DNA from: Okeania sp. KiyG1
GTDB taxonomy: Bacteria > Cyanobacteriota > Cyanobacteriia > Cyanobacteriales > Microcoleaceae
DNA: 64,000 nt
Assembly: GCF_014132355.1 (NCBI RefSeq)
Contig: NZ_BLZO01000039.1
Span: 35,368-99,367, forward strand
Reading direction: 5' to 3'
A program made the translations under genes and the position numbers. Positions within the stretch are counted from its first letter, which is position 1, and each line of letters opens with the position of its first letter. This document shows positions 9,218 through 17,849 of this stretch, one piece after another. The notes under the pieces are model-generated. The model searched no databases. It was not told where the DNA came from and was given only the letters and a program-made list of their open reading frames with translations.

Positions 9218-10330
9218 ATGGAAGACGATAAAACCAAATCATTTTCATTATCCTCTGCGCTCTTAGCGCTTACCGCTACAGTGGGAGTTAGCGCGATCGC
9301 TCCCCCCGTGCAAGCGGGTACAATCCGTCACGATCGCTATGACTCCCAATATCGGAGTCTGGCCAACTTATTTCCCAGTGTCGGATATCTCAGTGCCCGC
9401 AACTCAAGGGGTAGCTGGGCATGTTCGGGAACCCTCATTGGCTCTCGATATGTGATGACAGCCGCCCATTGTGTAGAAAATGGCTCTTACATGAATCAAG
9501 GGACATTTTCGGTGGGCAATAGTCGTTATTCTGTAACCGGATTAACCGCTCATCGGAATTGGTTTTCAACCCGTCGTAACCTGGGATTAGGCAATGACAT
9601 TGCCCTTCTTGCCCTATCTCGCTCCGTTACAGGAGTAAAGCCTGCCTCACTCTATACCAGCTTTAATGAAGATATCAGCCTTGGTACTTACGTTGGCTAT
9701 GGCCGCACTGGTAACGGTCTCACCGGAGCAATTTATCCCGGTGGAACCAAGCGAGCTGGACAAAACATCATTGGCACAGGTAATCGACTAGGATACAGTA
9801 CCAATGTTTTAGTCTCTGACTTTGACGACCCTCGTGACAGCAAATGGTGGGCCTTCTTAAGCCAACCCATGAATTTAGAGTATCAGCTTGCCCCCGGTGA
9901 TAGCGGTGGAGGTCTATTTATTAACGGTCGAGTCGCAGGAGTTCATTCCTTTGTGAGTTCCAATGATGGTCCTGGCAATACCAGCTATAGGGACCGCTCT
10001 GCTTCCACCCGTGTTTCCACCAAGAAAAACTGGATTTGGGGAGGATTAAATGCACTCAGAAAGTGGTTTGGAGGTTCTACAATCACTCAGTCTAATCCCA
10101 GTGTACCTGCCCCCGCTTCGGCTCCCTCTAGTGACTCCTTAAGTCCTGGCCTAATGGAGCTTAACCCAGAATATGACTACTTTGACCCGAGCTATAAAAT
10201 CAGTGTTCTTGAGGATACGGGTTTTTATGCCGAACGCACCAAAGCCCCAGAACCGAGCAGTCTTTTCGGGTTGGGCTTAGTCGGTGCATTCCTGGTCAAG
10301 CTCCGGTTAAGTTCAGCACGTAAAAAGTAA
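9218..10330 (+). CDS. Secreted trypsin-like serine protease with PEP-CTERM anchor
   Basis: Chymotrypsin-fold endopeptidase, exported. A signal peptide covers residues 1-33 (hydrophobic SSALLALTATVGVSAIA, then PPVQAG). The catalytic triad is visible: His in VMTAAHCVE, Asp in GNDIALLALS, Ser in APGDSGGGLF. The C-terminus is a PEP-CTERM sorting signal: APEPSSLFGLGLVGAFLV, then a basic LRLSSARKK tail, normally processed by an exosortase. Between protease and anchor is a proline/serine linker (about 290-340). Base composition is visibly more G+C-rich than the neighbouring genes, which suggests transfer. It stands alone, with about 270 bp of non-coding DNA upstream and a possible terminator hairpin downstream. 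Confidence 0.9.
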   Translation: MEDDKTKSFSLSSALLALTATVGVSAIAPPVQAGTIRHDRYDSQYRSLANLFPSVGYLSARNSRGSWACSGTLIGSRYVMTAAHCVENGSYMNQGTFSVGNSRYSVTGLTAHRNWFSTRRNLGLGNDIALLALSRSVTGVKPASLYTSFNEDISLGTYVGYGRTGNGLTGAIYPGGTKRAGQNIIGTGNRLGYSTNVLVSDFDDPRDSKWWAFLSQPMNLEYQLAPGDSGGGLFINGRVAGVHSFVSSNDGPGNTSYRDRSASTRVSTKKNWIWGGLNALRKWFGGSTITQSNPSVPAPASAPSSDSLSPGLMELNPEYDYFDPSYKISVLEDTGFYAERTKAPEPSSLFGLGLVGAFLVKLRLSSARKK

Positions 10331-10347
10331 CCGTCTTGCTTCATTCA

Positions 10348-10427
10348 GAAGCCAGCCATAGGTCTACAGAGAATCGATGAGGGTGGAATATGATCATAAT
10401 CTTCTACCTCTCATTCTTGCTGGCTTC
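10348..10427 (+). terminator. Possible long hairpin after the protease gene
   Basis: GAAGCCAGC (10348-10356) and GCTGGCTTC (10419-10427) are perfect 9-bp inverted arms with imperfect further pairing inside (ATGAGGGTGGAA with TTCTACCTCTCAT). There is no T-run, so terminator function is only inferred from position. Confidence 0.35.
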
Positions 10428-10486
10428 ATAGTCTAAGCTAGAGCGATCGCTAATGATACCCAATTGTGGGCGATAGCGCCATCAGG

Positions 10487-10588
10487 TCAGGGTTTGACTG
10501 TAATCTGGAAACTTTCACAAAGTTGACTTCCTTTGCTGGTCTTTCCATGTTTATGAGTTTTCTGATTGCCACATAGAGGACATTCCAT
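10487..10588 (-). pseudogene. Transposase N-terminal zinc-ribbon fragment
   Basis: The 33-residue frame reads MECPLCGNQKTHKHGKTSKG and continues SQLCESFQITVKP before a stop. A CPxCG knuckle followed by GKTSKGSQ resembles the InsA-type zinc-ribbon start of IS1-like transposases. The second cysteine pair and all of the DDE domain are missing, and no terminal repeats were found. A longer frame over the same bases (10450-10650) is judged to be a shadow. Confidence 0.4.
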
Positions 10589-10667
10589 GATAATAGAAAG
10601 TGTTTAAGGACAATAATTATATTACCATTCCCACACTTTCGCACAGGCACTACCGTTAATTCTTAAT

Positions 10668-11560
10668 CTAAGCCAAAAAATTTGCCACCCTTTGTAAATA
10701 ATTTTCCCGGTCTTCTAACATAGGAAAATGAGCTGTATTTGGCATAACACTTAATTCTATTTTTTCATTTAATTCTGCTGCTTGCCTACCCATTTCTGCG
10801 GGAATAATTTGGTCATATTCGCCAGCTACTAATAAAGTAGGTACTGTAAATTTTTTAAATTGTTCTGGTAACCATTCTGTGGCTTCTTTACTTACAGAAG
10901 TTAAAACTGTGCCATAAGCAGCATCAAAATCTGCTAATAAAAATCTTCTAAAAATGTACGACTAATACTATCTGGCAGAGATTTATATAAAAATCTTGCC
11001 ATAAATATGCGGCTCATAAATGGAATTTGTACTAGCCATTTGGGGCGAAACATAACTACATAACGACTAAATTTATGAAAGGTTGTAAATGTTTTTTCAT
11101 CATATTCAAAAATACCGCTACAAGTTAAGATTGCTTTTTCTATTCTCTCTGGATACATATTCAAAAATAAGGCAGCAATAGAACCTCCCATAGAATGAGC
11201 ATTAATATAAACTTTCTCTAAATTTAAAGCATCAAGTAATATTGCTAAATCTTCTGCATAGCCTACTAATTCATATTTTTCTGTCGGATTTTTTGAGGAT
11301 TTTAAAAGAGTTTTTTCCTCAGTAGTAGAAGGTTGAGGTAAACATGAACGTCCAAATCCTCGTAAGTCATAAATTAAACAATCAAACTGACTAGAAAGCT
11401 CCTTGGCTGTACTTTCCCAATATCTACCAGAACCTCCCCATCCGTGGAGAAATACCATTACTGGTTTTGATTTTTCTGTGGAATTTGATGTCTTTATCCA
11501 CTCATAATAATGTTCAACGCCATTGATATTTATATAAGATGTTTTTTCTGTTGTTTTCAC
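10668..11560 (-). pseudogene. Alpha/beta hydrolase, frameshifted near C-terminus
   Basis: The alpha/beta-hydrolase fold shows an oxyanion region VFLHGWGGSGRYW, then YDLRGFGRS and the nucleophile elbow AHSMGGS (Ser). The first frame stops at 10934 after RTFLEDFY. The next frame continues without break as LADFDAAYGTVL, then TLLVAGEYDQIIP (acid Asp) and MPNTAHFPMLED (catalytic His), ending at TAG 10668-10670. The shift lies in an A5 run on the plus strand at 10939-10943; six bases would give one protein of about 298 residues. All catalytic residues survive once the frame is joined, so a sequencing indel is quite possible. The substrate is unknown. Confidence 0.8.
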
Positions 11561-11600
11561 CCTAGATTACTCCTATAAAAATACTTTATTCTTGTAAGCT

Positions 11601-12280
11601 CCCCGCGCATCCCCCACGCATTGGGGGACTATGAGCAAGCAAATTGTCTTGTTCCCCCAAAGTTGGGGGCTAGGGGGCAAAATTCAGTATCAAACAAGCC
11701 CCGCGCATCCCCCACGCATTGGGGGACTTTTAGAAGCAAATTGTCTTGTTCCCCCAAAGTTGGGGGGCTAGGGGGCAAAATTCAGTATCAAACAAGCCCC
11801 CGCGCATCCCCCACGCATTGGGGGACTAGAGCAAGCAAATTGTCTTGTTCCCCCAAAGTTGGGGGCTAGGGGGCAAAATTCAGTATCAAACAAGCCCCGC
11901 GCATCCCCCACGCATTGGGGGACTAGAGCAAGCAAATTGTCTTGTTCCCCCAAAGTTGGGGGCTAGGGGGCAAAATTCAGTATCAAACAAGCCCCGCGCA
12001 TCCCCCACGCATTGGGGGACTAGAGCAAGCAAATTGTCTTGTTCCCCCAAAGTTGGGGGCTAGGGGGCAAAATTCAGTATCAAACAAGCCCCGCGCATCC
12101 CCCACGCATTGGGGGACTTTGAGAAGCAAATTGACTCTTGTTCCCTCCAAAGTTGGCTTGCTCGGGGGCAAATTCAGTGCCCCCGCGCATCCCCCACGCA
12201 TTGGGGGACTTTGAGAAGCAAATTGATTCTTGTTCCCCCAAAGTTGGGGGTTAGGGGCAAAATTCAGTATCAAAAACTTT
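11601..12280. repeat. Seven tandem copies of a 97-bp palindromic repeat
   Basis: Units start at 11601, 11699, 11798, 11895, 11992, 12089 and 12181 (spacing 98, 99, 97, 97, 97, 92). Each holds two hairpins: CCCCCACGCATTGGGGG and CCCCCAAAGTTGGGGG. The first and the last two units are the most divergent and the central three are nearly identical. A single copy in opposite orientation is at 36524-36612. Open frames on both strands here are repeat artefacts. Confidence 0.9.
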
Positions 12281-12331
12281 TCAGATATCCTCTTATGTAG
12301 GGATATTGCATACAAGTCCCTACTCCCTTTT

Positions 12332-12908
12332 CTATTTTTTATACTGAGAAAATTCTTGATACTTTTCCAAAATTTGACTAATAAATTCCTTAACTGTCGC
12401 TGGTGAGGCTGTTTCTAATTGGGCACTGTTTTGATGTAGCCACCAACCTTTAGTAGTTTGGGGCGATCGCCAGATTTCCAAATGTTCTACATATGGATGG
12501 GCATAAAAACTCTCATCCACAGTCCCCAAAAGTCCCCAACTCCAATGGGTAAAATAGTCGTGACTCACTTTATATATGGGAAAGTTTCCCTACAGGCATT
12601 CCCCACCCATCAATAGCAACAAAGGCTTTGACTTGTCCACCCCGCAGTTGCCAACCCCAAGCTGCTCCCACTGCTCCTACTACTCCGGCACTAAAGGCAA
12701 TAAATAATAGTGGCACATTTTTAGTTAATTGTTTTTTTATGCATAAAAAGTTCAAAATGTCAATAGCAGAATAGGGAGAATAATCTTGAGTGGGACAAAT
12801 TAACAGCTCTCCAGATTGAGAGAGACTTTGCCAATGGACAAATAATCCCTCCAAAAATTGCTCAGTTAGCTTTGAGTCGTGCATTCCAGGGCAAATTACT
12901 ATCGTCAT
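12332..12908 (-). pseudogene. Cyanobacterial hydrolase-like protein, frameshifted
   Basis: Two consecutive minus-strand frames make one protein of about 191 residues. The N-terminal part reads MTIVICPGMHDSKLTEQFLE, then FIAFSAGVVGAVGAAW, with an alpha/beta-hydrolase-like FSAG elbow, and ends at KLSHI. The C-terminal part begins within YKVSHDYFTHWSWGLLG and ends QEFSQYKK. Removing one base from the TTT at 12585-12587 gives VGNFPIYKVSHDYFTHW. Function is unknown; the resemblance to esterase-like folds rests only on the pattern PG-H-D near the start and FSAG in the middle. Confidence 0.65.
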
Positions 12909-13360
12909 GTTGAAGAAGGAAGAAGCAAGAAGGAAGAAGGAAGAAAGTTAGAAGTCAAAAGTCAAAAGTAAGAAGGAAGAAAGTTAGAAGTCAAAAGTCA
13001 AAAGTCAAAAGTAAGAAGGAAGAAAGTTAGAAGTCAGGACTGACGCAGAACCGCCATATCTAGTAGGGGCGAATGGCATTCGCCCTCTACAGATAGCGTT
13101 TTATCTAATAATTTGTGTAAGTCCTGAAGTTATAAGTTATAAGTCAAAAGTCAGAAGTCATAAGGAAGAAGGAAGAAGGCTTTAGTTATCTAGGATAGAA
13201 CTGAAGGATGGAAAAATCTGGCCTTGTTTGAGTCTTCAGCTTTTGATCAAAATAATTGGGTCTAATCAGTTATCAGTTATCAGTTATCAGTTATCAGTAA
13301 ATCTGGCCTTGTCTGAGTCTTCAGCTTTTTATCCAAATAATTGGGTCTAAAACGCCGCCT
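12909..13360. repeat. STRR arrays plus family C MITE-like copy (13035-13126)
   Basis: Mixed GAAGAAG, AGTCAAA and CAGTTAT heptamers surround one family C element. The element's ends are CAGGACTGACGCA and TGTGTAAGTCCTG, around GGGGCGAATGGCATTCGCC. From 13361 to 13657 there are only repeat fragments, and 13658-13873 is an A+T-rich leader with no gene seen. Confidence 0.7.
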
Positions 13361-13873
13361 TTTAAGGCGAAATATACCGTTTCCCCTTGTTATGAGGTAC
13401 ATCCATCGCGGGCAAGATGCCCGCACTACATATTTTCATCATTTACCCTGTACCTTATTTGCCCGAAATATGCTGTATTTTTGGAACCTTGCTCCAATCC
13501 CCTACTTCCCCTCCTGGGAGGGGTTAGGGGTGGGTTAACTTCTGACTTCTGAACTTCTGACTTCATTAAATGTCCCAAGCAAACCTTCAATATTTTATAT
13601 AATCTCAATTATTTTAGTACCCATCCCCCCGGAGGGGAGTGTTAAACTAACACCAGAGTGAAATTACTCACTACTACTGTTGCACAGAAACCAATAGTTG
13701 TAGGGGCGGGTTCGAGAAAAATGTTTGCTTTTTTTCAATCTTATGTCAATCAAACCTATTCTCAAAAAAATAATTTTTATACTTGTTTTTTGACAGGGTA
13801 TAAATCAAGAAATTGTTTCTGTTGCACATTCTTGTTTCAAGTTAATTAATATTTCTAAAATCAAGGGAAAAAC

Positions 13874-15076
13874 GTGGTTACTACTCCAGAAAAAATTCAA
13901 CAATCAACAGTTACTCCATCGGATAAAAAAGACAGAGTAGCAGTCTTATTAATGGGATATGGTGAAGTAGAAAGTTATGAAGATTTTGCGAATTATAACG
14001 AACAAGCTTTAAATTTACTTACTGCTAAATTTGCTCCTGTTCCTACCTGGATATATCCTCCTATTGCCAAATTATTAGCTATTTTTGACTTGCATGAATG
14101 GAGTCATCAACATGGCAATTTTATCTCTCCTCATAATGCTATTTTTGAAAGTCAAAGAGCAGGAATTGAAAAAAATCTCCAAACAAAATGGGGCGATCGC
14201 GTCAAAGTTTTCAAAGCTTTTAACTTCTGCGCTCCCCACTTACCAGAACAAGTATTAACACAAATTAAAGCTGAAGGGTTTGATAAATTATTGATTTATC
14301 CTTTGCTCGTAGTTGATTCTATTTTTACCAGTGGAATTGCTGTCGAACAAGTGAATGAAGCTTTAGTAAAATTAGCAGACAATACCGAACATTGGATTAA
14401 AGGTCAACGTTATATTCCTTCCTTTTATAACGAACCAGATTATATTAATCTAATGGCAACAATGGTAGAAGAAGAAATTGCTAATGATTTAGCAGTTGCT
14501 CATTTACCATCTCAAATTGGCATTGTTTTAACTAATCATGGTTGTCCTCACGAAGCGAAAGGTTTTACTTCTGGAATTGATGAAAGTCAGGCACTTTATG
14601 AGTTAGTGCGGGAACGTTTAATTAATCGTTTTCCTTTAATTTCTGTAGGTTGGTTAAATCACGATACCCCACTAATTGACTGGACTCAACCAGATGCGAA
14701 AACTGCTGCTAAAAACCTCATAGAATTAGGTGCAACAGCTATTATATTTATGCCTATCGGTTTTGCCACAGAAAATCACGAAACATTATTAGATGTTGAG
14801 CATATTATTGAAGCGATACGTCGCAAATATCCACAAGTAACTTATCGTCAAATGCCTTGTGTAAACGATCGCCCAGAATTTTTGAAGATGGCTGCGGAGT
14901 GGGCTAACCTTTATATTGAGGAGTTGTTGAGTGAGAATGCTTTAGCTGTTAATCCTTCTTTAGCAGTGGCACAGGCGAAGAAAACTCATAGTCATAGTCA
15001 TGGTGGGGAACATGGACATTCCCACGGTCATCATCACCATCACGACCATGACCACCATCATCATCATCATCATTAG
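13874..15076 (+). CDS. Ferrochelatase-like protein with polyhistidine tail
   Basis: Class II tetrapyrrole chelatase fold of the ferrochelatase type, 400 residues. The N-terminus VAVLLMGYGEVES is the first half-domain strand. The putative metal/porphyrin His lies in LTNHGCPHEA, where ferrochelatases have SAHS/SAHG. The conserved acidic motif is PIGFATENHETLLDVE, where the family has ETLyE. The last 29 residues are almost all His, Gly and Asp (HSHSHGGEHGHSHG, then runs of His), like metal-storing tails of CbiX-type cobaltochelatases and nickel chaperones. The start is a GTG. It lacks the chlorophyll-binding CAB domain of cyanobacterial HemH. The metal is unknown: Fe for haem, or Co/Ni for a corrinoid or F430-like ring, are all possible. 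It is monocistronic. Confidence 0.8.
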   Translation: MVTTPEKIQQSTVTPSDKKDRVAVLLMGYGEVESYEDFANYNEQALNLLTAKFAPVPTWIYPPIAKLLAIFDLHEWSHQHGNFISPHNAIFESQRAGIEKNLQTKWGDRVKVFKAFNFCAPHLPEQVLTQIKAEGFDKLLIYPLLVVDSIFTSGIAVEQVNEALVKLADNTEHWIKGQRYIPSFYNEPDYINLMATMVEEEIANDLAVAHLPSQIGIVLTNHGCPHEAKGFTSGIDESQALYELVRERLINRFPLISVGWLNHDTPLIDWTQPDAKTAAKNLIELGATAIIFMPIGFATENHETLLDVEHIIEAIRRKYPQVTYRQMPCVNDRPEFLKMAAEWANLYIEELLSENALAVNPSLAVAQAKKTHSHSHGGEHGHSHGHHHHHDHDHHHHHHH

Positions 15077-15180
15077 AAAGAATTTCCTACGGAATGCTCC
15101 GCAAACAGGAGTCAGGAGTTAGAGTTCAGGAGTGAGAATTAACAGGAAAATTCTGTATGAGCTAAGATAAATAAATTGGT

Positions 15181-15291
15181 CAGTTACGCAAATTCACCTT
15201 AAAAACGCCATCTGTAGGGGCGAATGGCATTTGCGTTCCGCAAAGCTCCGCTAACGCCCTCAGTCTATTTAGTGTCCGTGCGTAAGTCCTG
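15181..15291. repeat. MITE-like element, family C
   Basis: The ends are CAGTTACGCA and TGCGTAAGTCCTG. The core contains GGGGCGAATGGCATTTGCG and a GCAAAGCTCCGC segment. Confidence 0.65.
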
Positions 15292-15476
15292 TTTGTATGA
15301 GCTAATATGAATAAATTAGTTTAATATCAATTACAAATCATCAGATTAGTTAGTTTTCAATTAATGGCAGGTTTGAACTTCTGACTTCTTCTTCAAATAA
15401 TTAATTTTCTAATATTCAACTTTTTAAAGCCTCTCTTTTTTAGGGGGGTTTGTTTTTTCTGCAAAACTTTAATTTC

Positions 15477-15608
15477 CAGGACTTAAGCACAGACTCTACA
15501 TACAGGGAGGGCGTTTTGCTCCGCAACATATAAAGCGGAGCTTTGCGGAACGCAAATGCCATTCGCCCCTACAAATGGTGCGTGATTTGATATTTTGCGT
15601 AAGTCCTG
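15477..15608. repeat. MITE-like element, family C, inverted core
   Basis: The ends are CAGGACTTAAGCA and TTGCGTAAGTCCTG. The core GCAAATGCCATTCGCCCC is the reverse complement of the core in the neighbouring copy at 15181-15291. Confidence 0.65.
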
Positions 15609-15642
15609 TTTCAAAACTTTCATTTCAAAAACAGGGCGATCG

Positions 15643-16191
15643 CTACTTTGTTGAAAATTTAAACTTAAACATAGATAAAATTAGAGATATTCCACCTATT
15701 TTGGCACTCATCAATAAGTGAGTAGCGATCGCCAATAACATTATTAACCAACCTGTGAGATGAATGTAGTACCAAATGTGATTCATTTCTCCACTTGGCA
15801 ACCAATTTTCATCTTGAAGTTTTCCTGAACCTATGGATAAAATTGCTGCGAGTAAAATTGTGGTATTAACAATGCGATGCAGTCTATGCCACCAAATTTT
15901 TGTACCTACTTTATTTATTAATTTTGGCAAATCATCTGATTTAATTAAACGGTTTCTGCCAATTCTAATACTAACTATTAGAAACCCCAAAAATACAAAA
16001 AACAAGACAAAAGCAAAAGTTCCATGAATATCAATTAAACTGCGGTTTTTTACAGTCAGACCAAGTTGACCAAATCTACCGTCCCAGCTATCATAAACTA
16101 AAAAACCTGTAATGAGACAAGCAATTATCAGTAAAGCATTAATACCGTGAAATAAGCGGAGTAAAAATGGTTGATATTGTTGAGTTTTCAT
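15643..16191 (-). CDS. Cytochrome b561/b6-type membrane protein
   Basis: The 182-residue protein has four hydrophobic helices (about 15-33, 50-75, 105-123 and 145-165) and helix-borne histidines suited to two b haems: RLFHGINALL, LIDIHGTFAF, WWHRLHRIVN, WYYIHLTGWL and IATHLLMS. This matches the cytochrome b561 domain family related to the b subunit of NiFe hydrogenases and formate dehydrogenase. It probably passes electrons across the thylakoid or plasma membrane; the partner is unknown, since neighbours are not redox genes. It is flanked by family C elements on both sides. Confidence 0.75.
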   Translation of the reverse strand: MKTQQYQPFLLRLFHGINALLIIACLITGFLVYDSWDGRFGQLGLTVKNRSLIDIHGTFAFVLFFVFLGFLIVSIRIGRNRLIKSDDLPKLINKVGTKIWWHRLHRIVNTTILLAAILSIGSGKLQDENWLPSGEMNHIWYYIHLTGWLIMLLAIATHLLMSAKIGGISLILSMFKFKFSTK

Positions 16192-16252
16192 AATTGAGTA
16201 AAGTTTTATATTTTGTATTCTTTGGGAAAGAAACTTGATTGTTTAAGTTGAA

Positions 16253-16345
16253 CAGGACTTACGCACCAAGCGCCACATCTAGTAGGGGCGAATGGCATTC
16301 GCCCCCTAAAAATAGCGTATTGTCTAAGAATTTGCGTAACTCCTG
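16253..16345. repeat. MITE-like element, family C
   Basis: The ends are CAGGACTTACGCA and TTGCGTAACTCCTG, with GGGGCGAATGGCATTCGCC in the centre. It is very close to the copy at 13035-13126. From 16346 to 16566 no gene is seen. Confidence 0.7.
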
Positions 16346-16566
16346 TTGAAATTACCTTATATGATAAACTGTATCTGGAAATTTTTACTCCTTGAGAAAA
16401 TCATCTAAATTCTGGCAGTTTAATCGTAAGGATATACTTACCTACAGGTTTATTATTGTCAGATCACACTCTCCTCCAAATAAGAGCGAATTACTAGGAG
16501 ATTAGGCTTCTATCCCTAAAGCTCAAAAGTTAACTTGGTGAAGCACCCAAGAACACGCATAAAAAA

Positions 16567-17490
16567 TTACTCTGATAAATATGTTCTTAACCTGAATTCA
16601 TCGCTTATGAAATCCATAAATACTTTGATCCGTGAAGGAATAAAATCTCCTGCGTGATAGAGCAAGTAAATGGGAAATGTTTCAAACTCATATTCAGAAA
16701 GAATTTCAATCAACTCGCCTGTATTCAACATATCAAAAAACAAATAAGACGGACCTTTATAAATACCGATATCAAGCATTGCAGCTTTTGCAATAAACAA
16801 CGACTGATCGACCTGGTAATTTCCTCTGATCTCAATACTTTTCGGAGTTCCATCTTTATCCAGATACTGCCATGTGTTGCGATTCCCCAGCCCTATGAAT
16901 TGTCCAAGCCGTGTGAAACTGATACAGTTATGATTTATTAGGTCTTCAGGTTTTTTAGGCATTCCGTTCTTTTTAAGATATGTTGGCGTGGCGGCTGTAA
17001 TAGGCCGGATCAGCCCGATCTTCCTTGCTCGTAAAGTACTATCTTTTAAATTGCCCAACCATATGGCGACATCAATTTGGTTCTCGACCATATTGATAAA
17101 TTGATCGGAGACAACATGGTCAATTTGAATATGTGGATAGTAGTTCAGAAACTTTGCGATTATCTCTATAACAACCGATCCACCAATTCCATTGGATGTT
17201 AAAAGCCTAATTTTACCTTTTGGGTCTGATTGATAACCCTGTAAATCCTCTTGAGCAATATTAAACCTTTCGATTATCGCTTTTGCATGGATCAGCAGAT
17301 TCTGGCCTTCTTCAGTAAGCGTAATTTTGCGTGTTGTGCGGTGAAAGAGTGAGACCTGAAACTCTTCTTCCAAGCGTCGGATCATTTTGCTCACTTGTGA
17401 CTGGGTTTGCCCTAAAAGCCTAGCTGCGCTGGAGAAGCTCCCTGCTTCGGTAACATAAATGAAAGTATTTAAAAGCGTCAAACGATCCAT
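16567..17490 (-). CDS. LysR-family transcriptional regulator
   Basis: A typical LTTR of 307 residues when started at MDRLTLLNTFIYV (17490). The open frame reaches 17574, but the extra 28 residues (rich in Tyr/Ile) lie over the A+T-rich operator-like region and are unlike any LTTR. The winged HTH is at residues 4-62 (GSFSSAARLLGQTQSQVSKM, then RRLEEEFQVSLFHRTTRK). The effector-binding domain runs from about 90 to 300. It diverges from the iron alcohol dehydrogenase gene, the usual arrangement for a regulator and its target. Base composition and phylogenetic feel are proteobacterial, so transfer is likely but inferred. Confidence 0.88.
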   Translation of the reverse strand: MDRLTLLNTFIYVTEAGSFSSAARLLGQTQSQVSKMIRRLEEEFQVSLFHRTTRKITLTEEGQNLLIHAKAIIERFNIAQEDLQGYQSDPKGKIRLLTSNGIGGSVVIEIIAKFLNYYPHIQIDHVVSDQFINMVENQIDVAIWLGNLKDSTLRARKIGLIRPITAATPTYLKKNGMPKKPEDLINHNCISFTRLGQFIGLGNRNTWQYLDKDGTPKSIEIRGNYQVDQSLFIAKAAMLDIGIYKGPSYLFFDMLNTGELIEILSEYEFETFPIYLLYHAGDFIPSRIKVFMDFISDEFRLRTYLSE

Positions 17491-17533
17491 ATATTCTATT
17501 AACTTTTTATATATTCTATTATGGAATATATAA
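17489..17533. promoter_or_regulatory. Operator-like palindrome upstream of the LysR gene
   Basis: TTATATATTC (17507-17516) and GAATATATAA (17524-17533) form a perfect 10-bp inverted repeat with a 7-bp spacer. A direct copy of TATATTCTATT lies at about 17490-17500. The position, just before the chosen LysR start and in the divergent region, fits an autoregulatory LTTR box. Binding is inferred. Confidence 0.5.
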
Positions 17534-17640
17534 TAGTAAAAATAAAGGTCTAGTAATCTTGAATAGAATGACATAAAGTAAGAATATCAGCAACAGAGAT
17601 GAATCGAATGTTTCACAAGTCTGCCACAAAACAGTGATTA

Positions 17641-17796
17641 ATATCATGTCCGGATAATTAGTGATGAAAAAACTTATCATGAATGCTTCAACAGTAAATC
17701 TTTCTATTTTCCCCTCCTCGGAGGGGTTAGGGGTGGGTCTCCTACTCCCCCGCTCCCCTACTATCTTAATAATAAGTATTCAAACGGACATGATAT
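17641..17796. mobile_element. MITE-like element, family D (ATATCATGTCCGG ends)
   Basis: Ends ATATCATGTCCGG and CGGACATGATAT, 156 bp, lying between the divergent LysR and alcohol dehydrogenase genes. The same family lies in reverse at 21029-21228, with matching subterminal sequence (GGATAATTAGTGATGAAAA). Confidence 0.8.
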
Positions 17797-17849
17797 AACT
17801 AGGCTAAACAAGCACCATGCCAAATATTAAATTATCAAATGAGGTAAAA

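Noticed and set aside
11601-12280. CRISPR array
   Set aside because: Units are contiguous and homologous along their full length; there are no unique spacers, and no cas genes.
11621-12315. Open frames on both strands of the 97-bp array
   Set aside because: All are translations of the same palindromic repeat and have no independent support.
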